Source: Cyanophora paradoxa (taxonomy: Eukaryota; Glaucocystophyceae; Cyanophorales; Cyanophoraceae). From it: 43,084 nt of DNA. Below the pieces are notes generated by a model that saw only the letters and a program-made list of their open reading frames with translations, made no database searches and was not told where the DNA came from. Location: assembly GCA_004431415.1 (NCBI GenBank), contig QPMI01000368.1, positions 1 to 43,084 on the forward strand, in the 5' to 3' direction. Shown here one piece after another: positions 15,200 through 26,700 of the stretch (the first letter of the stretch is position 1; every line of letters begins with the position of its first letter). A program made the position numbers and the translations under genes.

Positions 15200-16610
15200 G
15201 CGAGGCCACTGGCTGGCAGGGTCGAATTCGAACTGCTGGACCCGTTGTTGCCGGGGTCCATATTGTCAGCCGCGTCCCATTCCGCCCGCTTCTTCTTCCC
15301 CTTCTTTGCTTTCTCGTCGTCTACTTCAGCGGCCAACCTGGCGCCGCCGCCGGCCGCGCCGTTGCCGGTCGCACGGGCCTCCCCGCCGGCCTCCCCGCCG
15401 CTGGCGCCCGGCCTGGAGGATTCCGCGCCGCCTCCCGCCCCGCTGGCTCCTTCTGCTCCCGCCTCGTCTCCGCCGCCGTCGTCTCCTCCAACGGGCGAGG
15501 CGCATCAGGAGGCGGGGCGGGCGCACGACGAGGCGATGCCGGGGCCGTCGCCGGCGGGCGAGGTCGGCGACGGGGGCGAGCGCAGCCCCCCGCTGGGGCC
15601 CCCGCCGCCGTCTCCGCCGTCGCCAGCGGCGGCGTCGGCCGGGCTTCCCCGCTCACGGGCGCGGCCGGCGAACTGGAGGGGCCGGGGGCGCGGAGGGGCG
15701 CGGCGCGGCGGTGGAGCGGGCGGCCGGTGCGGGCGTGGCGCCGGAGGAGGCCGGGGCCGGCGTCGGGGGCGGGCGTGTGGGGGCACCAGCCGTGGCGGCG
15801 GCGGCCGCCCCGGGCGGCCAGGACACCCTCGCGCCTGCTGCGGTGCGGCTTGCTTCCGAGCAGGCGGCCGCGGAGGGGGCGGTCACTGACGGGGCGCGGA
15901 TCGCCGCTCGCAGGGCGCGCAGGCGCTTCCGTCATCAGGCGCTTCCGAGCCCGTGGCGTGGGCCGCCGGCGCCGCAGCGGAGCCCCTCGTGCAGAGAATC
16001 CTTCCAGTGCAGGCGGTGCGGCTGCGATCAGCGTCCGCGGTTGCCGAGATTGCAAGCCTCTTACGCCCTGGGGCCTCGCCCGTTGTCGCAGGATCCCAAT
16101 GAGCCCGGGTGCACGGAGCAGGACGAGAAGCAGCTGCAGCGCGCCGCTGAGGCCCCGCAGCAACAGGCGCCAGCGCTGGCTTCGGCGGATGCAGCTTCCG
16201 TCGTAGAGGTGGCGCCCTCGCACGACCGGCAGGTGCAGCCGCCTTTGCAGGGCCAGCCTCAGGCGGGCCTTGAGTGTGCGAACGCAGGTACATGAAGAGG
16301 AGCGCGCGCGAGTGGACAACACACGGGTCGGCGCGGAGGTGAGGTTTCTCTCAGCGGCAGGGCTCGCTGATCACAAGGGGTAGGGGCCGGGGCAGAGAGA
16401 AACCTCACCTGCGCCCGCGGCAGGGGTCGGGGCAGGGTTTGGAGCGCAGGGCGGAAGAAAAGGCACCGATGTCAGTCCGCGAGAAGGTTAGCTTATCGCC
16501 TACGATCTGTGCTCATCACGAGCTAAGGATCCATCCAGGTGGCCGTATTCGGCATGGCCGTTCTTGGCGCAGCGGCCTACATCTTGAGGAGCTTATGGGA
16601 GTTAGGGTAG
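15200..16610 (+). CDS. Ala/Pro-rich protein with C-terminal membrane helix; only the last exons resolved
   Basis: The last four exons are reasonably clear. Exon from 16092 to about 16198 begins DPNEPGCTEQDEKQLQRAAE; 16288-16338 encodes VHEEERARVDNTRVGAE; 16436-16486 encodes GLERRAEEKAPMSVREK; 16539-16610 encodes VAVFGMAVLGAAAYILRSLWELG and a stop. The last three are all phase 0. The product ends in a charged helical segment and then a single membrane helix, so it is probably tail-anchored. From about 15.2 to 16.0 kb the frames are Ala/Pro-rich and I cannot fix exons there. DNA at 15580-15700 resembles 18800-18920 of the next gene, so the two may be related. Function unknown. Confidence 0.45.
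16337..16410 (+). other. 16-bp perfect stem that pairs an intron's 5' splice site with the same intron
   Basis: AGGTGAGGTTTCTCTC at 16337-16352 is the exact reverse complement of 16395-16410, with a 42-nt loop. The left arm contains the exon end and the GTGAGG donor at 16339. The right arm lies inside the same 97-nt intron (16339-16435). In the pre-mRNA this hairpin would bury the donor. Confidence 0.7.
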
Positions 16611-17277
16611 TCGCGCGGATCAGCTGTCCGTCCCTCCGCCCGGCCATCATGCATCACCAGCTGCAGGAGCTTCGTCTCTACTAGGCTACTTGAGTCTAGT
16701 ACTACGGTAGGATCCGGATCTCTTGAAAATCCGCTTGCGCTGTGACACGCGCGCGCTGCCGGCGCGCGCCCCTCCAATCGATATCGTCGATATCCGATCA
16801 AATCGGGCCGCCATGCCCTCTCCCTAGATATCCGTCCCGGAGCATAAATTATCTACGCGTACGCGTACGTACTATATGCGCACAGTCACTGCAGCTGAGT
16901 GGGGTTGTGAGCAATTAATTTTGCAACGCATGAAGTTGCGAGCCGGGTACACTGTGACAATCAGGCCTAGCTCGCTCTAGATCTTGGGCGCACCAACCGG
17001 TATCATACATGTACATATACATCGACTCGGCGATATCATGATCATCGATATCGTTCTCGGCCGATCTTCGACGTCGACGTCGCTGGTTCAACGGTTAGGC
17101 CTAGGGTTAGGCCTAGGCCTAGGCGGCTGGGCCTAGGGCTGCCGCTGTCCGACGGTCACTGAGTGCGATCCCGCCGCGCCCGGCCGCGACGCGCTCGAAA
17201 AACGACCGAGCAGCGCTAGCTGGGGTCCAGCAGAGACTCTGAGACGCAGCCAGCTGGTTCGCACACAGAAGCTGATC
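16611..17277. other. Palindrome-dense intergenic stretch, no gene seen
   Basis: Between about 16,770 and 17,120 there are many short perfect palindromes, several overlapping: ATCGAT, GATATC, ACGCGT, CGTACG, TCATGA, ACATGT, GACGTC, GTCGAC, AGGCCT and CCTAGG. The last two alternate as a short array at 17097-17122. I see no exon in this stretch; it may hold the promoter of the gene starting after it. Confidence 0.5.
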
Positions 17278-17664
17278 ATGATCATGAGCGCCGAAGCGGC
17301 AGCTGGCGTTGGACAGGCGGACCCCATTCTGGTCGGCTCTGCGGAGCCATTCGATTCGGTTGTAGCTAAGATCCGCTGGCTAGACTAGGTAGACGCCACG
17401 AGCGTGCTTCCACAAAGGAGAGCGGCGTGCTCCGGGCGATGCGGCGGCATGATCGGCGCAGAAAGGCATGCAGGTTGGCAGTATGACATCTCCAAAGCCA
17501 GAGGAGCGGCCGGCGGCCCGGCGGCCGCGGGCGGCGGGCGAGCCGGGGGGTACACGGTGCAAGAGCGCTCTCCGCGCAGATCAGTTCTGCAGGCCCAGCA
17601 AGCGGCCAGCAGCACGTCGGCAGCTTCCATAGCGTCAGCCTGCAAGCGGGAGATCGAACGACAT
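17278..17664 (+). CDS. Two short coding-looking pieces, possibly 5' exons of the next gene
   Basis: An ATG at 17278 opens a 36-residue frame (MIMSAEAAAGVGQADPILVG...), which looks like a real N-terminus and has a possible GTTGTA donor near 17358. A second piece ending at 17664 reads AQQAASSTSAASIASACKRE after a CTGCAG acceptor. I cannot join the two in phase, nor connect either to the exon at 17884. They are reported only because their composition differs from the surrounding DNA. Confidence 0.2.
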
Positions 17665-17883
17665 TAAGCCTCGAGGTCCGTGCGTCCCCGCTTTGTACCG
17701 CGCTCGGCTGAGCGCTTTGTGCCGCTTCTCTAGAGCGCAGAAGCGGAGAACGGCGTGAGTAAGTTGGCCGGCGAAGTCTGCGGTCCCCAGCTTGCTAGAA
17801 CGCGCAGGTTTGCGCGTTAACCGACCTCCAGTTTTGCGCGCGTGGGAGCCGCTTGAAGCACTTACGAGAGCTTTGTTTCGCAG

Positions 17884-20149
17884 GAGCTGTCGTGTCGCTG
17901 CGCTTCGAGCCGCTATGAAGGTAAGGTTCCCGGGGCCCGTCCCGTCCCGGCGCCTGCCCACGTGCTCGGCAGCCCAGTCCCCGTCGGGATCCTCCGTCGA
18001 CAAGGACGAGCCGCTGTAAAAAGAGCTTGGGTTCCGCAGTAAACAAGCTCGGCAGCCTCGGTCGGCGCCTTCCCTCAGCACTACGTGTCCTCTGGAATGA
18101 AGGCTTCAAGAGAGCTCGCAAATTGATGCAGCATCCGCGCTTGCGTGCTCTCGCAAAGTCACCAATGTGCTGGGGTGCTGCAGCCGGCTTGCTAGTGCTG
18201 GCTTCCACCCGACGTTTCGGCACCCCCGAACCCGCTTATGTGCGTTGCTCCTCATCTTAAGACGACTTCAAGCTTCGCATACTCACATCCGTTCGAATTC
18301 AGATGACTATAAGGCTGCTCTTGGTGGCCAGATGGTTTTATCAGCACTGGCGGTTTGTCGGGCGACGTCTCCGCTTGCGGCGCGACGCCTTCAATTGGCG
18401 TTTTCTGGTGAAGTCCGCTTGCGTCTTCGCTGGTACTACAGCATTGCTGTATGCTTCGTCCGTATATCTCGGCACCCAAGTCCCCGGTTACGTGCGTTAC
18501 CTTTCAATTTGAGTCACTCCTCGAAGTCGCATGCTCACGCTCGCTCGCTTCCAGCTGGTGCTCGAGATTCTGGTGGAGGTGCGCTCCCGCAATTATTTAA
18601 ACGCACTTAGTCTCTCTCTCAACACTTTCCGTGACGTACTCCGGGCTATTTCCTCGCGCAGGCGTGCGGCGTGGGACCCCAGGCGGCCTCGTCCGCCGGC
18701 CAGTCCGCCCTTCCAGCGCCCAAGGTGCGGATTTGAGTCTCGACGAGGACTGCCCCGCGGCGCCACTCGCGGCGCTTACGGTTGCGCAGGCGGTCGGGCG
18801 GGAGGAGTGCAGCCCCCCGCCGGGATCCCAATCGCCGTCTGCGCCATCGTTCTCGGCGGCATCGGCGCCGAGTTCCCCGTTCGCGAGCGCGGCCGGCGGT
18901 GACGGCGCGGCCGGCGGGCTGGAGGGGGCCGAGGGCGCAGATCCCATGGACCAGGAGCGTGATGCGGCGTTCGGCGACCGTAGCTACGTGAGCAGGACCC
19001 TTCTGCTGTGCCGGAAGGTTTCGCATCGCAGGATTCTGAGCATTCTTTGACGTCAGAGTGGTGGCGCCGGGGTGCTTTTCGACAAGCCGGCGTCTGGAAT
19101 CAGCGCCCAACCTGTTTCCGTGAGCAAGCCTTCTCGTTTACCGTCACGGTGTCGCTTACCATCGCGGATCGCAGATAGGAGGAGACCAGAAAGAACGGGG
19201 GAAGAAGCGCCAAGGACGGAGGCTGGAGTCTTTCAAGCCGCTTTCAGCTCGGGTTATTGCCAGCGTGTTTTCCATCGAGCAGCCCGAGGCGGCGGCGGAG
19301 CAGCAGCCCGAGCCGGCGCCCCAGCAGCAGCCGGGGCCAGCGCCAGCTTCCCAGCCACAGCCGGCCCTCGCCCGGCGCCTGCAGCTGTCGAGTGAGTCGC
19401 TGGTGGCGACGGCGGCGATGCTCCAGATCGGGCAGGAGGCGGGCATGTCTACGCTGCCCAGCGCCAGTCGCCTGAACGTGGCCAGCAGCATCGACGTGGC
19501 CGGGCGCGTGGTTCAGTTCTGCAGCAGCCAACAGCCGGCGCACTGGACCGCGGCACTGGACGGGGTGGAGAAACTCGTTGATTCCATCGGGCACCACGTC
19601 AAAGAAGGGCCCCACGTCGACCTGCTCGATAACGCCGTCGACGACACGCGTTTGCGGCGGCTCTACGTGGCCGCCCTCGTCGTCGCCTCCAAGCACTCCC
19701 AAGTGCAAGCACCGGGCAAGATCGGCCTGCCGCTGACGAACCGGGGCGGGGCACAACGGGAGTACGGCAGGCTCCTCGCCCCGGTCAAGCCGTTCGTGGA
19801 CGAGATCCTCGCAAGCCTTACCATTCCTCCGGTCTGTGTTTATCGATTTGAGCTTCTCAATCAAGCCGTTCTAACTTTGCGAGGCCGTCCACAGATTGAT
19901 GAACGCTTCAACGAGCTCTGGAAGGCAGGCACCCTCATTCGGCAGCGGCCGCTCATCTGCAGCGCTGGCAGCCTCCATGAATACTCGCCCAAGCAGCTGC
20001 TCGCGGCCCTGGCTGACCTCCTCGACCACTCGTTATCACCCGCGAATCTCGAGACGGCTATGGAAGACATCAAGGCTGAGGTTGCGGCTGCCGGCATCAA
20101 GCACAAGACCCGGTTTGTCTTCCAGGAGCATGTCTTCGAGAGAGCCTAG
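17884..20149 (+). CDS. Multi-exon membrane protein with duplicated TM exons and a helical C-terminal domain
   Basis: Exons that join in phase are 17884-17920, 18040-18239, 18303-18491, 18555-18578, 18662-18724, 18790-18987, 19032-19091 and 19175-20149; the 5' end is not found. The second and third exons are diverged duplicates, each ending in a hydrophobic helix (CWGAAAGLLVLAST; SACVFAGTTALLYASSVYLG) and then G-T-x-x-P-x-Y before a GTGCGT donor. A Ser/Pro/Ala-rich linker follows. The last exon (325 codons with stop) has a Gln/Pro-rich start, then about 260 residues of predicted helices. These align with the protein at 34295-35595: MLQIGQEAGMSTLP with ILKLAREVGLEDLP, and ALADLLDHSLSPANLE with ALEDLFEHSLDDAAFD. 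The donor of the 19032 exon has alternatives (19092 or GTGAGC at 19124); only the first keeps the frame. I do not recognise the family. Confidence 0.6.
18040..18491 (+). repeat. Tandemly duplicated transmembrane exon with its flanking introns
   Basis: The two exons encode KSPMCWGAAAGLLVLAS...GTPEPAY and KSACVFAGTTALLYASS...GTQVPGY. The downstream introns are also related: both start GTGCGTT and include a CATACTCAC/CATGCTCAC-type word before the CAG. An exon plus its intron was therefore duplicated as a unit and has diverged since. Confidence 0.55.
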
Positions 20150-20784
20150 GAGGGCCTTGGAGAGCCCCGCGGCGGCCGCGAGCGGCGCCCTCGAGGAGGC
20201 GCAGTCAGCCTCTCCCGCAGGGATGCGGCCTTCAGACCAGCCTTCACACATCCTGCCGGCAACGGCCTCGTTTTCCTGCCTCCCCCGCCCTGCCCCCCCG
20301 CCTACCCCCCCCCCTCCCCTCCCCATACATCCCCCCCCTCCCCCCCGCTCCCCGCCCCACACGTTTTTCCCACGCACCTTTCCCACCACACGTTTCCCTA
20401 CACCTTTCGGCTTCCTCGGCTCAATGCTTCAGTCCTCCTCGGCTGGCCCCTTACGGCCTCCCCCCCCCCCCCCCCCCCCCCCTTCCCCCTATCGCGGGCA
20501 GGCATCGGCATCCCTCGGCCGCTGCCGGGGCGGGCGCCGGCCGCACCTCGCATCTCAGGCCTCGCCCTCGAGACAGGCCGCCCGCCCCCCCCCCTTCCCC
20601 CCCCCCTCTCTCTCCCCCCCCCCCGTAGCGTGGCTCCTATACACAGCCGCAGCCAAGCTTAGGACGCTGAGATCTGGACTCACTGTGGTAGCTGGCATCG
20701 AGAGCTATGGTCATGAATAGAACAAAACCAGGAGAAAAGCCCATCGATGCCAAGCTGCAGGCACACTAGCTAGCTATAGCACGC
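20150..20784. other. C-homopolymer-rich downstream region, no gene seen
   Basis: After the TAG at 20149 the sequence becomes C-rich with many runs of 6 to 22 C (20280-20370, 20461-20482, 20588-20625). From 20640 on it returns to ordinary composition. It may hold the 3' UTR and polyadenylation site of the preceding gene. I see no open frame of interest. Confidence 0.5.
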
Positions 20785-21754
20785 CTGGATTCGATTTGGA
20801 GAGCCCAAGTACTACTAGACCTGCCAGGCTGACTCACAGTGAGCCGCCGCCGCCGACTGCAGATCCGGTCCACCGCCGTTGCCTCCGGCCCGCCCGGCCT
20901 GCGGAGGCGCCCGGCCGCTGGGCGCCGGGCGGGAGCTGCTCGACTCGCGACGGACTGAGCTCATGCAGAGGACCGGAGCTGACGCGCCTCGGGCCTGCAC
21001 GCCGCCCCGGTGGGGCCCCGCGCCGTCGACCGCGACCGCGCGCCCCAGAGTCCAGGCCCTCCAGCTGCGCCGCGGCGGGGGCGGGGCCGGAGGGACGGGT
21101 GAGCAATTGATCACAGCGACGACGTCGGCGGCGAGAGAGGCGGCACCACGGCGCGCACCCGCGGGCCGAGGCGAAGCGAGGCACGTGCCGCCAGCCCCGC
21201 GCCTCCGCCAGCAGCAGCTTGAGCCCTGTTCGGTCGGGCGTGCGCGGAGCCGAGACGAGCGAGCCCGCACCCCCGCCCGCCGCCGCGCCTCCAGCTCAGC
21301 TCAAGCGCTGCTCATCGAACCAGAACCGAATGCCCGCGGCGCCCCCGCGTCCCGCGTGCGGCGCTGCTAACGCAATCCTCGATCAGCGAGGCACACACGA
21401 AACATTGCCGCTGCGCGTCTTACCTCGCACGCCCGCAAGTTGAAGACGTCTGCGGTACTACGATGAACGCTCGATCATGCCACTCACTGGTTCCGCGGAG
21501 CCGGGCCTCGAACAGGATCGCGCCGCGCCGAACCCGCCGCGCACAGGCCGGCGCAGGCTCCGAAGCCCTCAGCCAGAAGAGCTCCACGATGTGCTGCCGA
21601 TCAAAAGCTCCGCTCACGCGACGCGGTGCGCCTTGCTCAGCCCCGACAATCCGCTGCCCGGCAGCCTGGCAGCAGCAGCAGCTCGCTCCCGCTGCGCGAC
21701 ACGGGCGGCTCCTGCTGACTGTACATAGCGCTAAGAGCCATCTTCTACGCCCTG

Positions 21755-21762
21755 TATATATA
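21755..21762 (+). promoter_or_regulatory. TATA-box-like element in array unit 1 (also at 24837 and 27848)
   Basis: CCCTGTATATATACGTAACG is the only strong TATA-like word in the unit and is conserved in units 1, 2 and 3, while unit 4 has lost it. It lies about 470 bp before the conserved ATG of the short frame at 22228. Function is inferred from sequence alone. Confidence 0.3.
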
Positions 21763-21876
21763 CGTAACGTACGCGTTAACAGCGTTTCAGCGAGCCTTGC
21801 CCAGCAGCTCCCATGGCCAGTATACCGCTACCCAGCAGCCCTTCGTTCGCACCCCGCCGAGCGCTCTCGTTCAAGA

Positions 21877-21897
21877 GTTGACCGGATTCCGGTCAAC
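21877..21897. promoter_or_regulatory. Perfectly conserved 21-bp palindrome (also at 24959, 27964 and 31042)
   Basis: GTTGACCGGA, one centre base, then TCCGGTCAAC. The dyad is perfect and unchanged in all four units even though its surroundings carry substitutions. It is long enough for a dimeric DNA-binding protein. Confidence 0.5.
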
Positions 21898-22227
21898 CTG
21901 AAGTGCGCGGGCTCTACGCCCTCGTACAAGCCCGGGGGGCGGCGGCAAAGCAGCCAGTCTCTCAGTACTCGAGCTTGTGCAGCTGTGTGCGCGTCCAGCG
22001 GCCGCGCAGCGCGCGATGCGCCGCGCTGCTGTTGGCTGGGTGGCGTGCTGCAGGAGATGCTGGGCGGCGCGACGGCCGCGAGCGAGCAGCGGAGAAGGCG
22101 CCGCGGGCTGTGGGTCAACGTCCTCGCAGCTGCCGCGCGCCAAGCCACGAACCGTCGGCAGGGCCGCGGCCGGCTCGCGGCACGCCTTGCGTAGAGGACG
22201 GCTTAGGTGCGCGGAGGGCTTGGGCCA

Positions 22228-22326
22228 TGCTTCCTATCCCGGCCTCTGAGGTTCTCGCGTCGAACGCAGCGAGGGCCGCTTCTACGGAGGAGCGCTCTGC
22301 CGGCAAGCAAGATCTTCTCGTCTGAG
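22228..22326 (+). CDS. Short ATG frame conserved in all four array units
   Basis: ATG to TGA, 32 residues: MLPIPASEVLASN... ending GKQDLLV. It recurs at 25310, 28321 and 31393 with one substitution (I to F in units 3 and 4). Conservation at the level of the whole unit is so high that this is weak evidence for selection. It could be a first exon, since GTCTGA after CTTCTC is a possible donor. Function unknown. Confidence 0.2.
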
Positions 22327-23779
22327 AGCTCGAGGCGCTCGCGTGGTTGGGCGTCTGCTGCTGTGACGCGCTGCGGGCTCCTCGTGCGGCGCCAGCTGGC
22401 GCGTGCGGGCCAGCTAGCTGAGGAGTGCACGCGCGGCCGGCTGCGTGAACGGGTCCCGCCTCGGTGCGCCCGCCCTGAGCGGGGCGGGCGGCGCGGCGGC
22501 CTCGGGTCCAGTTCCGCGGCTGACCGCGCGCCCGCCCCGCCGCAGGCTTCGTCGCCCCCGCGTGGCCCGCGGTCCCCGGGCCCCTCGGAGGCCAAGGGGC
22601 GGAGGGCGGCTTGTTCGACCCGCCCGCCGCCCGCTGAACCAGCCGCCCGCCGCCCGCTGCGGGCTCTGCAGACCTCGCGTGCAGGGCGGCGGTGGCCGGT
22701 GCGGGCGGGGGACGCGTCGGACGAAGCTGCGTCGCAGCCCGGGGCGGGCCCCCACGAGGCCGGGCCCCTGCGCAGCGAGGCGGCGCCGGGGCGCGCGGCG
22801 GGCGCGGCGGGCGCGGCGGCCCCGCCCCGCCCCTCGAGACCCCCCTGGAGAGCCTCCCTCGCCCCTCGCCCACGGGGCGTCCGACGGTCCCGGCTGGAGA
22901 AGGCGGGGAGCGGCGGGCGGCGGCGGCGGGCGGCGGCTTACCCGCTTTGCCCCCGCCGCTGATGGTAACGGGCGCTCCGCTCCAGCAGCCGCCGCGTCAA
23001 CGGTGCGACCCTCTCCCGGGCGCGTACCCCTCCGGGGCGCAGCTGTACCCCCTGCCCTACCCTCTCGTCTCCCCAGGCGCACGACCAGCCGACCGTCGGA
23101 CATCGACGGGCAGCGGCGGGCGCCGCCGCGGCGCATGGCGCGCCTGCGGGGGCCGGCCTCTGAGTCCGAAGCTCCCTCCCCCGGCCCGTGCCGCCCCGCT
23201 TCGGGGCGCCCGCCCGCGGCTCCCCGCCTGCCACGCCCCCTCCTTCCTCGAGATCCGCCTCCTCACCAACCTCCCCCGCGCGGCCCCCCGCGCCCGCCGG
23301 CCCCGCCTCACGCCACTTGGCGCCCTCCGCCTGGCGGCGGCCTTCCGCGGGCGGGCCCTCCGCGGGCGGCCCACGCCGCCCTCTGGATCTGCGTCGGCGT
23401 CACCTACGGGCTGGGCCGCCGCCGGGGCCGCCGCCTGCCGCAGTTCTTAGCCTCCCCTGCTCCGTTGCGGCAAGGCGCCGGCGCCGGCCCCGCATCATTA
23501 CTAGCATCGCTAGTTCCACCGCCATCGCGCAGCGCGGAGCAACAGATGATCAGCAGAGGCCCCCTTGGACGCTCAGATCCGGACTCATGAGTCATGATCA
23601 GAGGTGGCGCAAGCCGGCATCGAGACTCTAGAGTGTCTAAGACTCTCAGAGTCTAACAGCTATATGATATAGCTAGCGCTGTGGCTTGAATTGAATTCGA
23701 ACGTTAATTATAACGGGTGTAAGAGCCGGCGCCAATCGATATCCTGCCCCAAGCCTTGAAGCTGCATGCACACAAGGGT

Positions 23780-26700
23780 GATTGGATTCGAATTCGATTC
23801 CGAGAGCCCTATCGAGTACCAACTTGGCAATAGTACTACTGCCAGCTGCAGGCTGAGCCGCCGCCGCCGCCTGCGCATGCAGCTCTACCGCCGCTGCCCT
23901 CGGCCCGCGCGGCCCCGGCGGCCGGTGCCGCCTCGTGCAAGGCAGCTGCAAGAGCGCAGCTTCGCCCGCGGCGCTCGCAGGGGCGAGGGCGCCCCGCGGT
24001 GGCGCCCGGCCGCTGGGCGGGAGCTGCTCGACTCGCGACGGACTGAGCTCATGCAGAGGACCGGAGCTGACGCGCCTCGGGCCTGCACGCCGCCCCGGCG
24101 GGGCCCCGCGCCGTCGACCGCGACCGCGCGCCCCAGAGTCCAGGCCCTCCAGCTGCGCTGCGGCAGGGGCGGGGCGGCAGGGACGGCTGAGCAATTGGTC
24201 GCAGCGACGACGTCGGCGGCGAGAGGGGCGGCGCCACGGCGCGCACCCGCGGGTCGAGGCAAAGCGAGGCACGTGCCGCCATTCCGCGCCTCCGCCAGCA
24301 GCAGCCGTGTTGGGTCGGGCGTGCGCGGAGCCGAGACGAGCGAGCCCGCACCCCCGCCCGCCGCCGCGCCTCCAGCTCAGCTCAAGCGCTGCTCATCGAA
24401 CCAGAACCGAATGCCCGCGGCGCCCCCGCGTCCCGCGTGCGGCGCTGCTAACGCAATCCTCGATCAGCGAGGCACACACGAAACATTGCCGCTGCGCGTC
24501 TTACCTCGCACGCCCGCAAGTTGAAGACGTCTGCGGTACTACGACGAACGCTCGATCATGCCAATCACTCCTTCCGCTGCAGCCGGGCCCCGAACAGGAT
24601 CTCGCCGCGCCGAACCCGCCGCGCACAGGCCGGCGCAGGCTCCGAAGCCCTCAGCCAGAAGAGCTCCACGATGTGCTGCCGATCAAAAGCTCCGCTCACG
24701 CGACGCGGTGCGCCTTGCTGAGCCCCGACATTCCGCCGCCCGGCAGCCTGGCAGCAGCAGCAGCTCGCTCCCGCTGCGCGACACGGGCGGCTCCTGCTGA
24801 CTGTTCATAGCGCTAAGAGCCATCTTCTACGCCCTGTATATATACGTAACGTACGCGTTAACAGCGTTTCAGCGAGCCTTGCCCAGCAGCTCCCATGGCC
24901 AGTATACCGCTACCCAGCAGCCCTTCGTTCGCACCCCGCCGAGCGCTCTCGTTCAAGAGTTGACCGGATTCCGGTCAACCTGAAGTGCGCGGGCTCTACG
25001 CCCTCGTACAAGCCCGGGGGGCGGCGGCAAAGCAGCCAGTCTCTCAGTACTCGAGCTTGTGCAGCTGTGTGCGCGTCCAGCGGCCGCGCAGCGCGCGATG
25101 CGCCGCGCTGCTGTTGGCTGGGTGGCGTGCTGCAGGAGATGCTGGGCGGCGCGACGGCCGCGAGCGAGCAGCGGAGAAGGCGCCGCGGGCTGTGGGTCAA
25201 CGTCCTCGCAGCTGCCGCGCGCCAAGCCACGAACCGTCGGCAGGGCCGCGGCCGGCTCGCGGCACGCCTTGCGTAGAGGACGGCTTAGGTGCGCGGAGGG
25301 CTTGGGCCATGCTTCCTATCCCGGCCTCTGAGGTTCTCGCGTCGAACGCAGCGAGGGCCGCTTCTACGGAGGAGCGCTCTGCCGGCAAGCAAGATCTTCT
25401 CGTCTGAGAGCTCGAGGCGCTCGCGTGGTTGGGCGTCTGCTGCTGTGACGCGCTGCGGGCTCCTCGTGCGGCGCCAGCTGGCGCGTGCGGGCCAGCTAGC
25501 TGAGGAGTGCACGCGCGGCCGGCTGCGTGAACGGGTCCCGCCTCGGTGCGCCCGCCCTGAGCGGGGCGGGCGGCGCGGCGGCCTCGGGTCCAGTTCCGCG
25601 GCTGACCGCGCGCCCGCCCCGCCGCAGGCTTCGTCGCCCCCGGCGTGGCCCGCGGTCCCGGGCCCCTCGGAGGCCAAGGGGCGGAGGGCGGCTTGTTCGA
25701 CCCGCCCGCCGCCCGCTGAACCAGCCGCCCGCCGCCCGCTGCGGGCTCTGCAGACCTCGCGTGCAGGGCGGCGGTGGCCGGTGCGGGCGGGGGACGCGTC
25801 GGACGAAGCTGCGTCGCAGCCCGGGGCGGGCCCCCACGAGGCCGGGCCCCTGCGCAGCGAGGCGGCGCCGGGGCGCGCGGCGGGCGCGGCGGGCGCGGCG
25901 GCCCCGCCCCGCCCTCGAGACCCCCTGGAGAGCCTCCCTCGCCCTCGCCCACGGGGCGTCCGACGGTCCCGGCTGGAGAAGGCGGGGAGCGGCGGGCGGC
26001 GGCGGCGGGCGGCGGCTTACCCGCTTTGCCCCCGCCGCTGATGGTAACGGGCGCTCCGCTCCAGCAGCCGCCGCGTCAACGGTGCGACCCTCTCCCGGGC
26101 GCGTACCCCTCCGGGGCGCAGCTGTACCCCCTGCCCTACCCTCTCGTCTCCCCAGGCGCACGACCAGCCGACCGTCGGACATCGACGGGCAGCGGCGGGC
26201 GCCGCCGCGGCGCATGGTGCGCCTGCGGGGGCCGGCCTCTGAGTCCGAAGCTCCCTCCCCCGGCCCGTGCCGCCCCGCTTCGGGGCGCCCGCCCGCGGCT
26301 CCCCGCCTGCCACGCCCCCTCCTTCCTCGAGATCCGCCTCCTCACCAACCTCCCCCGCGCGGCCCCCCGCGCCCGCCGGCCCCGCCTCACGCCGCCCTCT
26401 GGATCTGCGCGGCGTCACCTACGGGCGGGCCCTCCGCGGGCGGCCCCAGCCCCCGCCCCCGCCGCGGCGGCCCGCTCCCAAGTTCCTCTGGGTCCTCCGT
26501 TGCGGCAAGGTGCCGGCCCCGCATCATTACTAGCATCGCTAGTTCCACCGCCATCGCGCAGCGCGGAGCAACAGATGATCAGCAGAGGCCCCCTTGGACG
26601 CTCAGATCCGGACTCATGAGTCATGATCAGTGGTAGCGCTAGCGGACATCGAGACTCTAGAGTGTCTAAGACTCGAACAGATAGCGCTGTGGCTTGAATT

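Larger units (their letters stand above)
20785..23779. repeat. Tandem array unit 1 (about 3.0 kb)
   Basis: This is the first of four head-to-tail copies of a 3.0-3.1 kb GC-rich unit. Landmarks are a TATATATA box at 21755, a 21-bp palindrome at 21877 and a short conserved frame MLPIPASEVLASN... at 22228. Long open frames exist on both strands, but between units they differ by indels not divisible by three and many start only at GTG, so I do not call genes. Near the end of the unit, GTACCCC followed by C-rich sequence and CCCCAG (about 23,027-23,077) resembles an intron of the local style. Confidence 0.85.
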
